DNA of 64,000 bases, taken from contig CAVOGL010000020.1 in the NCBI GenBank assembly GCA_963695415.1, positions 124,001-188,000 on the forward strand, given 5' to 3'. The DNA is from CAVXWV01 sp963695415 (GTDB lineage Bacteria > Chloroflexota > Anaerolineae > Anaerolineales > UBA4823). Below the pieces are notes generated by a model. The model saw only the letters and a program-made list of their open reading frames with translations, was not told the DNA's origin and ran no database searches. A program made the position numbers and the translations under genes. This document shows positions 9,356 to 18,040 of the stretch, in pieces (within the stretch, counting starts at the first letter, position 1; every line of letters starts with the position of its first letter).

Positions 9356-10394
9356 TCAACCCGCAAAACTGGCAGGGCCAGGGAGCTGGAGATTCACTCA
9401 ACACCGACAGGCGCAGATCCTGGTAGCGCTCCCCATTCCACACATTTGCAAGAGGCTGCTGGAGCACATTTCCCAGGATGATCGATCCATAGTCCTGCGC
9501 TGCGAACGGCGAGATACAGCAAGGCAGCGCCGTCCCATTGGCGGTGATGTACATCAGCACCCAGGGACGCATACACCCCTGCCAGGGATGGGCACCCTTT
9601 ACAGAAATACTTTCGTGAGGGGTTGTGGCTCCCGAAGCCTGGAAGGAAATACCCAGCTCTTCAGCCAGGTTTTCACTTTTCAACACCATCTCCTGTTCTT
9701 CAGCGAGCATCTGCCTGTAAAGGGTTTGACCGGCAGTCATGGTTGTGTCCTCGCCAATCAATGCTCCGCTGCCAAAATATACCAGGCGTTGAAGGTATAC
9801 CTCCGCAACCCCAATGTCAGCTCCCAGGCGGACAAAATCGGGTATCTGGTGCAGGTTCGCCTGCATCCCCACCAACCAAAGCGAAAGCTTTGGGGATCTG
9901 AACCCGCCATGGCGCTGGACAAATGCTTTCAGGTTGGCAACCACCTTTTCGAGTGCATCCACCCCGCGCAGCCTGGCATACAGGTCGGGTGTGACCGCGT
10001 CGATGGATACACGCAATTCGTCCAATCCTGCCGCCACAAGCTCATCCCCGCGTGCCTGATCCAGCAAGATTGCGTTGGTATTGAACAACACTTCAGCATT
10101 GCGGTGCTTCAGATGACTGACGAACCGGGGCAATTCCTTGTTCAGCAGAGGTTCACCAATCCCATGCAGGACCGCGCGCTTGATATCTGGAAGCTGGTCT
10201 ACGATACGGAGGAAATTATCCCAGGAGAGGTGGTGTTTGGGCTCAAAAGGCAGATGGTGGTTGTACGTAAGAGGGCATGAGATACACAACGAGTTGCAGT
10301 AATTGGTCACCTCGATGTAAACCTGACCGGGAAGCTGGTCGACCAACTGGCTGCGGTCATCCAACGGGAAGCTAAAGAGTTGTTTTGAATGCAT
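9342..10394 (-). CDS. Radical SAM protein with SPASM-type C-terminus
   Basis: A 350-residue protein. CNSLCISC (CxxxCxxC) near residue 33 binds the SAM cluster. The C-terminal Cys set GCMRPW, ALPCC and CQFCG fits a SPASM/twitch auxiliary-cluster domain. Such proteins modify peptides or small molecules; the substrate cannot be told. It overlaps the end of the GT2 gene by 23 nt and its own 3' end overlaps the probable start of the GT-C gene, so the three are translationally coupled and probably act in one pathway. Confidence 0.85.
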   Translation of the reverse strand: MHSKQLFSFPLDDRSQLVDQLPGQVYIEVTNYCNSLCISCPLTYNHHLPFEPKHHLSWDNFLRIVDQLPDIKRAVLHGIGEPLLNKELPRFVSHLKHRNAEVLFNTNAILLDQARGDELVAAGLDELRVSIDAVTPDLYARLRGVDALEKVVANLKAFVQRHGGFRSPKLSLWLVGMQANLHQIPDFVRLGADIGVAEVYLQRLVYFGSGALIGEDTTMTAGQTLYRQMLAEEQEMVLKSENLAEELGISFQASGATTPHESISVKGAHPWQGCMRPWVLMYITANGTALPCCISPFAAQDYGSIILGNVLQQPLANVWNGERYQDLRLSVLSESPAPWPCQFCGLKWSL

Positions 10395-11058
10395 ATTTGA
10401 ATACTACCCTTAATATCCTCGTTGCAGCCAGTATGGAGCCTTTAAAATTTCCCCCCACCTTGGAACGACCCGCCATTCGCATCCTGTAGGACACCGGCAC
10501 CTCGATTACATGCATATTCTTCCTGGCAGCTTTGACCATCATCTCCACAGGCCATCCATAAGTCATCTCTTGCATATTTAGGACTGCCAACCGATCGCTG
10601 CGTATGGCACGGAAAGGACCCAGATCGCTTAATTCAATCCTGTAGATACGCTTGATCAACCAGGCAATCAACCGGTTGCCAAAGATTTGATGAGGCGGCA
10701 TTGCCCCGGAACGAATCGGTGAGAGCATTCGCGTGCCAAGCACAAGGTCTTTGTTGCCGATGAAGATAGGGTTTATCAGGTCAGGTATTTCAGAAGGCAC
10801 GAAGCTGCCGTCGGCATCCATGTACACGAGGATGTCACCCGCTGCGGCACCGGCTCCTGCCGCGCAAGCAAATCCATACCCGCGCCTCGGTTCGTCCACC
10901 ACCTTGGCTCCTGCCTCCCGCGCCGCTGAGGCAGTGTTATCCGTGGAACCATTATCGACAACAATAACTTCATGGAGAATTCCTGTTGGTACCTCTGCAA
11001 GTAAACCAGGCAGAGATCCAGCCTCATCCAAAGCCGGGATGATCAAAGACGTTTTCAT
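10372..11058 (-). CDS. Family 2 glycosyltransferase (DPM1-like)
   Basis: A 228-residue GT-A glycosyltransferase. SLIIPALDEAGSL opens the Rossmann-like fold, EVIVVDNGSTDNT binds the nucleotide, and YMDADGSF carries the DxD metal site. No C-terminal membrane helices are present, as in soluble polyprenol-phosphate sugar synthases. A lipid-linked sugar made by this enzyme could feed the GT-C transferase encoded two genes downstream (inference). It begins 17 nt after a 54-residue small gene. Confidence 0.88.
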   Translation of the reverse strand: MKTSLIIPALDEAGSLPGLLAEVPTGILHEVIVVDNGSTDNTASAAREAGAKVVDEPRRGYGFACAAGAGAAAGDILVYMDADGSFVPSEIPDLINPIFIGNKDLVLGTRMLSPIRSGAMPPHQIFGNRLIAWLIKRIYRIELSDLGPFRAIRSDRLAVLNMQEMTYGWPVEMMVKAARKNMHVIEVPVSYRMRMAGRSKVGGNFKGSILAATRILRVVFKYAFKTTL

Positions 11059-11075
11059 GGTTCACGAGTGTATCA

Positions 11076-11240
11076 TTATCTACGATTACTTACAGGAACG
11101 TGAAAGATGCCCTGCTTGTCGTTCAGGACCTTGAAATTTTCTGTAGTGATACGGCGGCGCAATAATGCCTTTGATCCTCCCATGCCCAGCCGTGTCCTGT
11201 GTAGATCGGGAAGAGAATGACTGGATTCCAGTTGATTCAA
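11076..11240 (-). CDS. Small 54-residue hypothetical protein, coupled by TTGA overlap
   Basis: A TTG start overlaps the TGA of the upstream transferase in a four-base TTGA junction, and the stop lies 17 nt before the GT2 gene. The product is basic, with a central LGMGGSKALLRRR segment and an ending VPVSNRR. I do not recognise it. The coupling on both sides argues for a real gene, but it could equally be the tail of a decayed protein. Confidence 0.4.
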   Translation of the reverse strand: MNQLESSHSLPDLHRTRLGMGGSKALLRRRITTENFKVLNDKQGIFHVPVSNRR

Positions 11241-11947
11241 TCCTCATCCAGCGCCGTCATGCCCCAACGCCAATCTGAGATCCTACCAGCCAGCTCGTGC
11301 CTCTGAAACCATCCGATTGTGTGTTGGCACATTCCATTGCTCAACTGGCTCAATTCCTTCCTCAACCGGATTAAGGCATCAACTGTGTCCACGTCGTACC
11401 ATTCAGGCAGCAGCGCCACGCTCAATCTCTTTTCCCTGCTGATCTCCAGAGTATCCGTCAGGACGTGTGATGTGCTCATCTCCACATCCAGCAGCAGCTC
11501 AGGTTGAGGTTCTTTGATTCCGATCAGGTAATAGCCTCCATCCTCCGCAGGACCCAATACCACATCCGCATCGTCCAGTGCCGAAAAAGCCTGCTCCAGA
11601 TATTCGACAGGAAGCGAAGGGCTGTCACTGTTTATCACCACAGCCTTCTGTGAGCCTGAATACAGCGCCCTGGTCAACAATTCGTCGAGGCGCTGTCCCA
11701 AGGATTGACCAACCTGGGTAGAGAGTGCCATGTCAGGCGCTATAGAACGAAAGAAACCACCTGCGTCTTCAGGCAGGTAAACGATGTGATTTTCCACCCC
11801 CTGGACACCGCGCATGATATCGAGTGTGTCCCTCAAGAAACACTCGTACAATGCGGCTGCCTCTCCCAGGTCGAGTGGCGGGCATAACCTTGTCTTGGTC
11901 TGACCCGGCGCCGGACGCTTGGCGACCACCAAAAGTGAATCAGGCAT
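11237..11947 (-). CDS. TIGR04282-type rSAM/selenodomain-associated transferase 1
   Basis: A 236-residue nucleotide-sugar-transferase-like protein. LLVVAKRPAPGQTKTRL is the typical opening of this family, followed by VVINSDSPSLP (acidic metal-site region) and LGPAEDGGYYLIG. The start is set at ATG 11947 because translation further upstream runs into the preceding gene and loses family similarity. The family is usually encoded beside radical SAM genes, as it is here. The activity is not established; a GT-A nucleotidyl- or glycosyltransferase fold is expected. Confidence 0.85.
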   Translation of the reverse strand: MPDSLLVVAKRPAPGQTKTRLCPPLDLGEAAALYECFLRDTLDIMRGVQGVENHIVYLPEDAGGFFRSIAPDMALSTQVGQSLGQRLDELLTRALYSGSQKAVVINSDSPSLPVEYLEQAFSALDDADVVLGPAEDGGYYLIGIKEPQPELLLDVEMSTSHVLTDTLEISREKRLSVALLPEWYDVDTVDALIRLRKELSQLSNGMCQHTIGWFQRHELAGRISDWRWGMTALDED

Positions 11948-11955
11948 AGAGCCAG

Positions 11956-12720
11956 TTAACTGAGCAGCAACCCAACTCTGGCAAAGAAATTGCCTCTCTC
12001 TGCCGATCCACTCAGCTTCTTGCGAATAAGCGCGTCCAGCCCTAATGTCCTGCCAGCACCGACGCCTAACATGGCGATTGACAGCAAGATGATCGTGCCG
12101 TAGCTCCACTCCCATTCATAAGGTCTGGGGATGTTAGCAAGGCTGATGAAGAGCTGCGCAGAAACCGCGATGGAGACGATAGCGCCAAACCGCGTGAATA
12201 AGCCCAAAAGCATGGAAACGAAAATCCAAAACTCCGCCAGCCACACCAGCCAGCCAAAAATGCGGATATTGGGGATGATCAAGTTATCGAGGAGGGCGCC
12301 GTTCAACTGGGCAAGCGGGGTAATACTCACTGCCAGCTTAGGCAGATTGGCAGGGCGCATATCGGCTACCAGCACCTGGCGAGGTTTGGAGGCGAAGACC
12401 GATTCCAACCCCATCCAGAAACACAATCCGCTGCTGCCATTAGAGTCCCAATGGTTCTCCTCGGCGGCGACCGGAAAAGCAAAATCATTGTTACAGCCAA
12501 ACGTGGGTGGAAGCTTCCAGAACAACTGCGTGAAGAACAGGTATGCCAGTCCCAACCGGGCGATGACCACGCAGACCTTGAAGAACCAGCGGTCAGCGCG
12601 AGGAGTCAATCCATCGGAATAGATGCCTTTCCTGGATTGTGCAGTTGCGGTTACACCCTCTTTGACCTCAGGTGACTCTTTCACTGGGGCAGCAGTCATT
12701 TCATCTTTTTCTTCTGTCAT
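11956..12720 (-). CDS. DoxX-family membrane protein
   Basis: A 254-residue protein with a charged N-terminal tail of about 45 residues, then four predicted membrane helices (ARLGLAYLFFTQLFWKLPP, the WLVWLAEFWIFVSMLLGLF region and others). This is the DoxX/DoxD architecture. DoxD is the small subunit of thiosulfate:quinone oxidoreductase, and the operon also has DsrE and TusA homologues, so a role in sulfur or thiol redox chemistry at the membrane is plausible. No cofactor motif is visible to prove it. Confidence 0.78.
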   Translation of the reverse strand: MTEEKDEMTAAPVKESPEVKEGVTATAQSRKGIYSDGLTPRADRWFFKVCVVIARLGLAYLFFTQLFWKLPPTFGCNNDFAFPVAAEENHWDSNGSSGLCFWMGLESVFASKPRQVLVADMRPANLPKLAVSITPLAQLNGALLDNLIIPNIRIFGWLVWLAEFWIFVSMLLGLFTRFGAIVSIAVSAQLFISLANIPRPYEWEWSYGTIILLSIAMLGVGAGRTLGLDALIRKKLSGSAERGNFFARVGLLLS

Positions 12721-12766
12721 CTTATCCTCCTGGTAAATTCATGCGAACCAAATATCCAACTCTGCC

Positions 12767-13315
12767 CTAATCCCCTGCTGCGCGCAACAGGGCAGCGTGC
12801 AGGATGGCGATCACGGTCATCCCATCGCGGATTTCACTACGGTTGACCATTTCAAGCGCCTCATCAAACCGGAACACCGCCGTTTCCAGGAATTCGGTCT
12901 CGTCCGGTTTCATCCTCGAAGGTGTCAGGTCATATCCCAGGTACAGGTGTGCGGTCTCGTCACAAACGCTCTTGGAAGTGTAATAGACACTGACCGGTAC
13001 CAACCTGCCGGCTGAATACCCCACTTCTTCCTGGAGCTCTCGCTGGGCAGCCGATTCCACATTCTCCCCTGGATCGATGCCACCCGACGGCATTTCCCAG
13101 CGCGTATTCTCGTCGAAAACATAACGGTACTGGCGCACGAGGAGAACATGGTCTTCATCGACGAACGGCAGCACCCCCACACATTCTCCAAATGTAACCA
13201 CGCCATAAATGGTTGTTCTTCCATCGGGCATCTCAGCGATATCCTCGCGCAGGCGCATCCACTTATTTTCGTAGACGGGTCGGCTGGATAGTGTTTTCCA
13301 GGGAGTGGGAGGCAA
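12767..13315 (-). CDS. Nudix hydrolase, ADP-ribose pyrophosphatase-like
   Basis: A 182-residue protein with a complete Nudix box, GGIDPGENVESAAQRELQEE continuing VGY. The preceding LVRQYRYVFDENTRWEMPSGG is typical of ADP-sugar pyrophosphatases. Expected to hydrolyse ADP-ribose or a related nucleotide-sugar with Mg2+ bound by the box glutamates. It starts 3 nt after the DsrE gene stop, inside the sulfur-carrier operon. Confidence 0.9.
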   Translation of the reverse strand: MPPTPWKTLSSRPVYENKWMRLREDIAEMPDGRTTIYGVVTFGECVGVLPFVDEDHVLLVRQYRYVFDENTRWEMPSGGIDPGENVESAAQRELQEEVGYSAGRLVPVSVYYTSKSVCDETAHLYLGYDLTPSRMKPDETEFLETAVFRFDEALEMVNRSEIRDGMTVIAILHAALLRAAGD

Positions 13316-13318
13316 TTT

Positions 13319-13678
13319 CTAAAAACTTAATGTTTGTGCGCCATTTACCAGGGCTTCTACTGCTGCAGCTGCACCAACCAGTTTCGCACCCGGTACAATC
13401 ATTTCAGCTGTTATGTTCCGAGGTTTGGCACAGGCACCACAGACCCAGATTTCTCCCCCATTCCTGGTGAAATTAGCGAGTAACTCGCCTATCGGATTGA
13501 ATCCCTCAGCCTGCAATCCATCCGTATAACCTTTGGTCGCCAGCCAAACACCATCGATGGTCAACAAGAGGATGGCTTCCTGACCTGCAGTAAGTGCTGT
13601 GTTGCCGACAATACAGGCGAGTGTAGCCCTTTCGATGTCTTCTTTCCCTCGCGTGTTATGCACCATGATTTTTGCCAT
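13319..13678 (-). CDS. DsrE-family sulfur-carrier-like protein
   Basis: A 119-residue protein: MAKIMVHNTRGKED start, AILLLTIDGVWLA strand, GGEIWVCGACAKPRNI and PGAKLVGAAA. This is the DsrE/DsrF fold, with candidate sulfur-carrying cysteines in the VCGAC segment. GGAGGA 6 nt before ATG 13678 decides the start over upstream in-frame ATGs. It follows the TusA-like gene and precedes Nudix, consistent with a sulfur relay from TusA to DsrE. Confidence 0.85.
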   Translation of the reverse strand: MAKIMVHNTRGKEDIERATLACIVGNTALTAGQEAILLLTIDGVWLATKGYTDGLQAEGFNPIGELLANFTRNGGEIWVCGACAKPRNITAEMIVPGAKLVGAAAAVEALVNGAQTLSF

Positions 13679-13689
13679 TTCTTCCTCCA

Positions 13690-14049
13690 TTATTTTTTCC
13701 GAATCAGGTAATGATGCCCTTGTTGATCCTCGAGCAAATTCCCAGTCATCCGGCACCACGCGCCCAGGTCAACATCGACACTGGGGTCAGTTGCATAGAT
13801 TTCCAGAGTTTGACCTGAGGTCATTCTGCTCAAAATTTCAGCGATTTTTTCCATGGGACCCGCAGCGCACCCCTGATCACCGGCATTGAAAATTTCATCC
13901 GCCTGGAAAACAGGATCAACCTCACCAGGATGGGTTTCATCCCTTCCCGGTGTTGTGTCTTGAGTTGGTGTGATTGCTTCTTCAGACCATACGATGAGGC
14001 TTGTTTCTGTGTGTCGAACGCCCACGGCGTTGCCGATGCCATTCGCCAC
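13690..14049 (-). CDS. TusA-like sulfurtransferase domain, frame continues from an Lrp-type domain
   Basis: About the last 65 residues read as TusA/SirA: NAGDQGCAAGPMEKI carries the conserved Cys and Pro region (CxxGP here instead of CPxP), followed by the usual GQTLEIYATDP strand. The first 40 residues instead look like the end of the Lrp/AsnC ligand-binding domain encoded just upstream (NAVGVRHTETSLIVW). A GTG directly after a TGA codon would be the only start. I think the original gene was one Lrp-RAM/TusA fusion starting at 14226, now interrupted by TGA. Confidence 0.75.
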   Translation of the reverse strand: MANGIGNAVGVRHTETSLIVWSEEAITPTQDTTPGRDETHPGEVDPVFQADEIFNAGDQGCAAGPMEKIAEILSRMTSGQTLEIYATDPSVDVDLGAWCRMTGNLLEDQQGHHYLIRKK

Positions 14050-14226
14050 TCAATCGCCCAAGCTGACGATGTCTGGACTCTCGATCAAGGCAATCAGGTC
14101 CCACCTTCCCGTGACTGCATACACCTGGCGGATCACCGACGCATCCAGCGTCATGCCTGCCAGCTCCCCCACCAATTCCTGCACCCTAGCAGGTTCGGCT
14201 TCGATAAACACAAATGCTCTGATCAT
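14050..14226 (-). pseudogene. Lrp/AsnC ligand-binding (RAM) domain, N-terminal part, ending at in-frame TGA
   Basis: ATG 14226 with AAGGAG five bases upstream starts MIRAFVFIEAEPARVQELV, then VTGRWDLIALIESPDIV, a stand-alone RAM domain pattern. It stops at TGA (14050-14052) and the same frame continues with the rest of the fold and a TusA domain. A TGG-to-TGA change is the simplest explanation. Read-through, reinitiation at the adjacent GTG or recoding are alternatives. Confidence 0.7.
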
Positions 14227-14281
14227 GGCTCTCCTTATCGTTTTTATTTGGTAATTCTCCGTACCGGAGAAAAAATCAGCC

Positions 14282-15082
14282 TCAAGTGAAAGTGGTCAAA
14301 GCTGCGCAACCAGTGCTGGCGATAATCTCCAATTGTTCCTGAATTTGGTTTACTGATTCTGATAAAGGGAAAATGGAACGGCTGACCTGCATATCTACAT
14401 CCGTAGACAATGGATGCCAAAAGATGCCGTCAACGGTCGCAGTTATTTCAGGCACCAGGTTTGTCATGTCAAGCTCCAATCCTTCTTTCGAGTACCCCCT
14501 TTTTGCCAACGGTCTAACAAAATGATCTTCATCCGGGATACCCAGACTGCGGTGCAGCTTGCACACTTCTTCCAACCTGTCGGTATTTGCCGGGGTTTCC
14601 GTGGTGCTCAACCTGATGCGCAGGTTGTTTTCTTTCAGGATCTTGATCCCATCGACCGCCTTATCAAACGATCCTTTTCCCCGGTAGGCGTCGTGGTCAG
14701 CCGCATTTCCACCATCCAGGCTGACCTGCAGGATCAGGTTCTCATTCGCAACGGCTTTTAGATGCTCCAGTCTGGAGTTGTTGATGATCATGGCGTTGGT
14801 CAAAACAGAGGTAGGCAGCCTGCTGCTGGAATAAGCAATCATCTCGTAAATATCTTTCAGGATAAAAGGCTCTCCTCCCGTCAGGTAAACCTCGGTAAAA
14901 CCGAGTTCAACCGCCTCGTCCACCAGCTGCTTGACATTAGCAAAACCTATCGCGCGTCTTGGCGTATTTGGGCTGCTTTTTGCAACGCAGTATGAGCAGC
15001 GAAGGTTGCAATCAAAGTTGGTGTAAATCCACAGTTTCCAGGGGAAACCGGCTTTTTCGGGTGATTGTTCAGGTAGTGTCAT
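14282..15082 (-). CDS. Radical SAM protein, first gene of sulfur-carrier operon
   Basis: A 266-residue protein: CNLRCSYC binds the SAM cluster, VYLTGGEPFI follows, and the partial barrel contains VSLDGGNAADHDAYRG. There is only one further Cys near the C-terminus (STGCAALTTFT), so no obvious SPASM domain. The substrate is unknown. It leads an operon of RAM-TusA, DsrE, Nudix, DoxX and a TIGR04282 transferase, which may use it to build or modify a sulfur-containing metabolite (inference). Confidence 0.85.
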   Translation of the reverse strand: MTLPEQSPEKAGFPWKLWIYTNFDCNLRCSYCVAKSSPNTPRRAIGFANVKQLVDEAVELGFTEVYLTGGEPFILKDIYEMIAYSSSRLPTSVLTNAMIINNSRLEHLKAVANENLILQVSLDGGNAADHDAYRGKGSFDKAVDGIKILKENNLRIRLSTTETPANTDRLEEVCKLHRSLGIPDEDHFVRPLAKRGYSKEGLELDMTNLVPEITATVDGIFWHPLSTDVDMQVSRSIFPLSESVNQIQEQLEIIASTGCAALTTFT

Positions 15083-15269
15083 CAGATCGTTTCAATAATA
15101 TATCCAGGTTTGTTCTCATATTCGGAATAATTAGGACAATTCACGGGGATATTCTACCATTTGAAATAACCGCCGGATCAGATGTAAGAAAGTTGAAAGG
15201 ATTTCCAGAAGGTATAATATTAATGGTACACTCACCCCTGAAAAACCACTACACAGGAACGGACACAAA

Positions 15270-16964
15270 TTGCACTTAAGCCCGCGTCATCTCCGCCGCT
15301 ATCGCCAGATTACAGAGATCCTGATCGATCATGGTTTCGGTGCCTTTCTCTTCCAGGTTGGTCTCAGTGAGAGGCTGAACCTGCCACGCCGCATCCTGCG
15401 CCGCGAACCGGCTCAGGAAGAAGCGCTTTCACACGCCAGAAGGCTGCGCATGGCAATCGAAGACCTGGGACCCACCTTCATCAAGCTGGGACAGATTATG
15501 AGCACACGCTCAGACCTGGTACCCTCCGAATTCATTGAAGAGCTGGTACTTCTGCAAGATGAAGTCGCCCCCGCACCCTGGGAGGATGTGAAGAAGCTTC
15601 TCGAGGATGAATTGGGATGTCCACTTGAACAGGTATTTCAAACATTCAGACCGACACCAATTGCCTCGGCATCTCTCGCACAGGTGTATCCAGCCAGGTT
15701 GGTAAATGGAGATCTGGTTGTTGTTAAAATTCAACGACCCGGTGTTGATAAAACAGTCAACCTGGACCTTGACATCCTGTACGATTTTGCGGACAGGATT
15801 CAGAAAAGTACCAATTTCGGCGAACGATTTGAAGTCAGGGAGGTGGTTGAGACTTTTTCAGCTGCGCTGAGAGACGAGCTGGATTTCCTTCGTGAAGGCA
15901 GAAACGCAGACCGATTCCGCAAAAATTTCGAGAAGGAACCGTTAGTCTGCATCCCAAAGATTTACTGGGAATTTACATCCCGCAAGGTCATCGTCCAGGA
16001 ATACCTCCAGGGGATAAAGATCAGTGATATCGACGCCCTCGACAGGGCTGGTTTTGACCGCCATCAACTGGCGACCACACTTGCCGGCTTGATCCTGAAA
16101 GAAGTCCTGGAAGATGGCATATTCCATGCAGACCCTCACCCGGGGAACCTGTTGATTTTGCCGAAGGGCATCCTTGGGGTGCTTGATTTTGGCACTATTG
16201 GACGACTGGACCAAGGCGACCGCCTCAACCTGGCACGATTGTTGATCAACGTGGTGCAGATGGACATGGAAGGTGTAGTTGACCAATTGGTGCGTATGGG
16301 TATTGTTGATTATAAAGTCGACAGCGACCTCCTCCAGCGCGAGCTGCGGCATGTGTTGGTGCGTTACATCGACTTACCGCTGCAGGAAATCCCAGTGGCG
16401 GATGTCATGAAAAGTTTGGAGCCGATCATCTACAAACATCAGCTGCGCATCCCCAGCGATTATTTATTGCTGCTGAAGACCATAGGCATCATGCAGGGAG
16501 TCGGGCTTCGTCTCGACCCGGAATTCAACATGCTCGAAGCCGTCCAGCCCTACCTTGGGCGCATTTTCCGCCAGATGTGGAACCCTACCATCTGGGGGCA
16601 ATCGGTACTTCGATTGGGGATGAACTGGAACGACCTGCTGGTTAACTTCCCAGGTCAAACCCGGCGCATCATGACCCGGCTTGAAAAAGGTGAATTTGCC
16701 GCTCAGATTCATGTACCCGACCTTGTTTATGTGATGGACCGCCTGGATGGAACTGTCAACCGGATTATTTACGGGATACTGATATCAGCCCTGACTCTCG
16801 CACTGGCTTTCCTGATACCGCGTCTCGATTTCACCTGGCCCTGGAAATTGGTGAGCTGGGTGATCGTTACCGGTTTTTTTATCCTTTTATTCCTCGGCAT
16901 GCGTTTAGTGTGGTCGATTTTCCAATCCTGGCGGCGAGCTAGAGGTAATTCTGCTCGAAATTAA
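15270..16964 (+). CDS. ABC1/UbiB-family atypical kinase
   Basis: A 564-residue protein. FIKLGQIMSTRSDL is the KxGQ motif, ASLAQVYPA the Ala-rich loop, VVKIQRPG the lysine strand, HADPHPGN the catalytic loop and LDFG the metal-binding motif. Two C-terminal membrane helices anchor it, as in UbiB/ADCK proteins that support isoprenoid-quinone or lipid metabolism. The start is TTG with AGGAA nine bases upstream. A TATAAT at 15213-15218 is a possible -10 box. The gene is the first rightward gene, divergent from the sulfur operon. Confidence 0.93.
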   Translation: MHLSPRHLRRYRQITEILIDHGFGAFLFQVGLSERLNLPRRILRREPAQEEALSHARRLRMAIEDLGPTFIKLGQIMSTRSDLVPSEFIEELVLLQDEVAPAPWEDVKKLLEDELGCPLEQVFQTFRPTPIASASLAQVYPARLVNGDLVVVKIQRPGVDKTVNLDLDILYDFADRIQKSTNFGERFEVREVVETFSAALRDELDFLREGRNADRFRKNFEKEPLVCIPKIYWEFTSRKVIVQEYLQGIKISDIDALDRAGFDRHQLATTLAGLILKEVLEDGIFHADPHPGNLLILPKGILGVLDFGTIGRLDQGDRLNLARLLINVVQMDMEGVVDQLVRMGIVDYKVDSDLLQRELRHVLVRYIDLPLQEIPVADVMKSLEPIIYKHQLRIPSDYLLLLKTIGIMQGVGLRLDPEFNMLEAVQPYLGRIFRQMWNPTIWGQSVLRLGMNWNDLLVNFPGQTRRIMTRLEKGEFAAQIHVPDLVYVMDRLDGTVNRIIYGILISALTLALAFLIPRLDFTWPWKLVSWVIVTGFFILLFLGMRLVWSIFQSWRRARGNSARN

Positions 16965-16983
16965 GTCACATCTCATCAGGCGG

Positions 16984-17826
16984 GTGCAGGAGATTATGCC
17001 CAATCTGAAGATCAATACGTTCCAGCTGAACCAGGATGGGTTGATCAACGATGTTGTGATCATTAACGATGAACTGGTCTTCCGCTTTTCCAAGGCTGAA
17101 GCTTACAACTCGATCCTCCAGTCTGAGATCAAAGTTTTGGACCTGGTCCGTCCTGGTGTTCACATCAAAATACCCGAGCCAGTCTTCACAAGCGATGACT
17201 GCATGGTCTACCCTTTTCTGGAAGGTGCATCTCTGACACGCCGCCTGATCCTGGAACAAGATGAGTACATCCAGGACCGGCTGATGTACCAGCTGGCTCT
17301 CTTCCTGAAGGAGCTGCACCAAACGGACACTTCTGCGATCGACTGGGAATTATCCGGATCCCTGGCGCCAACATCGAACGAAGAATTATCGGTTAGATAC
17401 CTCGAGATCAGAAAAAAGATTTTCCCTTTGTTACTGCCCCACCAGGTTGAGTGGGTGGAGCAGCTATTCTCCGTCCCACTTGAGCAAGATGCGTTCTTCA
17501 ACCATAAACCCGCCCTGATCCATGGTGACCTGTCGCCTTATCACATTCTTTTTGATGAAGGAGAGAAATCAATATCCGGCGTGATCGATTTTGGCGTTGC
17601 AGGGATCAGGGATCCTGCCCTGGATATTGGCGGTCTGCTCAATTTCTATGGTGAAAGCCTGGTCCGAAAAATGATCGCTTCCTACCCAGAGATCGCGGGA
17701 TACATCCCAAGAGCAAGGTTCTTCGCCCAGGAAATCGAGCTGCAGTGGATCCTGCGCGGGTTGGACAGCGGCGAGTCCTTCTGGTTTACGGCACACATTG
17801 CAGGAGCAAGGGACATCTACAGTTAG
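16984..17826 (+). CDS. Aminoglycoside phosphotransferase-like kinase
   Basis: A 280-residue APH-fold protein: LIHGDLSPYHILFD is the catalytic loop and GVIDFGVAGIRDPALDIG the metal-binding segment. The usual Asn of HxDxxxxN is His here, as in APH(2'')-type enzymes. The substrate is unknown, and sugar, amino-alcohol or antibiotic kinases all look alike. The GTG start at 16984 is tentative: the frame is open into the end of the UbiB gene and a CTG at 16951 has AGAGG before it. Confidence 0.85.
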   Translation: MQEIMPNLKINTFQLNQDGLINDVVIINDELVFRFSKAEAYNSILQSEIKVLDLVRPGVHIKIPEPVFTSDDCMVYPFLEGASLTRRLILEQDEYIQDRLMYQLALFLKELHQTDTSAIDWELSGSLAPTSNEELSVRYLEIRKKIFPLLLPHQVEWVEQLFSVPLEQDAFFNHKPALIHGDLSPYHILFDEGEKSISGVIDFGVAGIRDPALDIGGLLNFYGESLVRKMIASYPEIAGYIPRARFFAQEIELQWILRGLDSGESFWFTAHIAGARDIYS

Positions 17827-17881
17827 CTGTTGGAACCAAAATAGATGAACCAACTACAAATCCAGATCGAGATGATTTAGG

Positions 17882-18040
17882 ATGAGAAATCCGCTCCAAA
17901 CTTTAAAGAATTATTCAGTCCCTGCCGGCTACTTGCTGCGTACTTACCAGCCAGGAGATGAACCACATTTTTACCGCCTACTGGAGCTTGTTGGTTGGCA
18001 GGGTTGGAATGACGAAAAGTTAAAACCTTCGAGAGAGTTT
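17882..18040 (+). pseudogene. Truncated GNAT-like acetyltransferase N-terminus
   Basis: ATG 17882 begins VPAGYLLRTYQPGDEPHFYRLL, which resembles the first strand-helix of GNAT acetyltransferases. Similarity ends near 18040, where an antisense transposase remnant begins. The acetyl-CoA motif is absent, so the protein would be non-functional. Confidence 0.5.

Noticed and set aside
11199..11215. AGATCGGGAAGAG resembles a sequencing-adapter end
   Set aside because: It differs from the adapter by an inserted G and lies in a frame that stays open across it, so chance is more likely than contamination.
14050..14052. TGA as selenocysteine
   Set aside because: The position in RAM domains is not a redox site, TGG to TGA is one step, and no SECIS-like hairpin was evident; kept only as an alternative in the finding.
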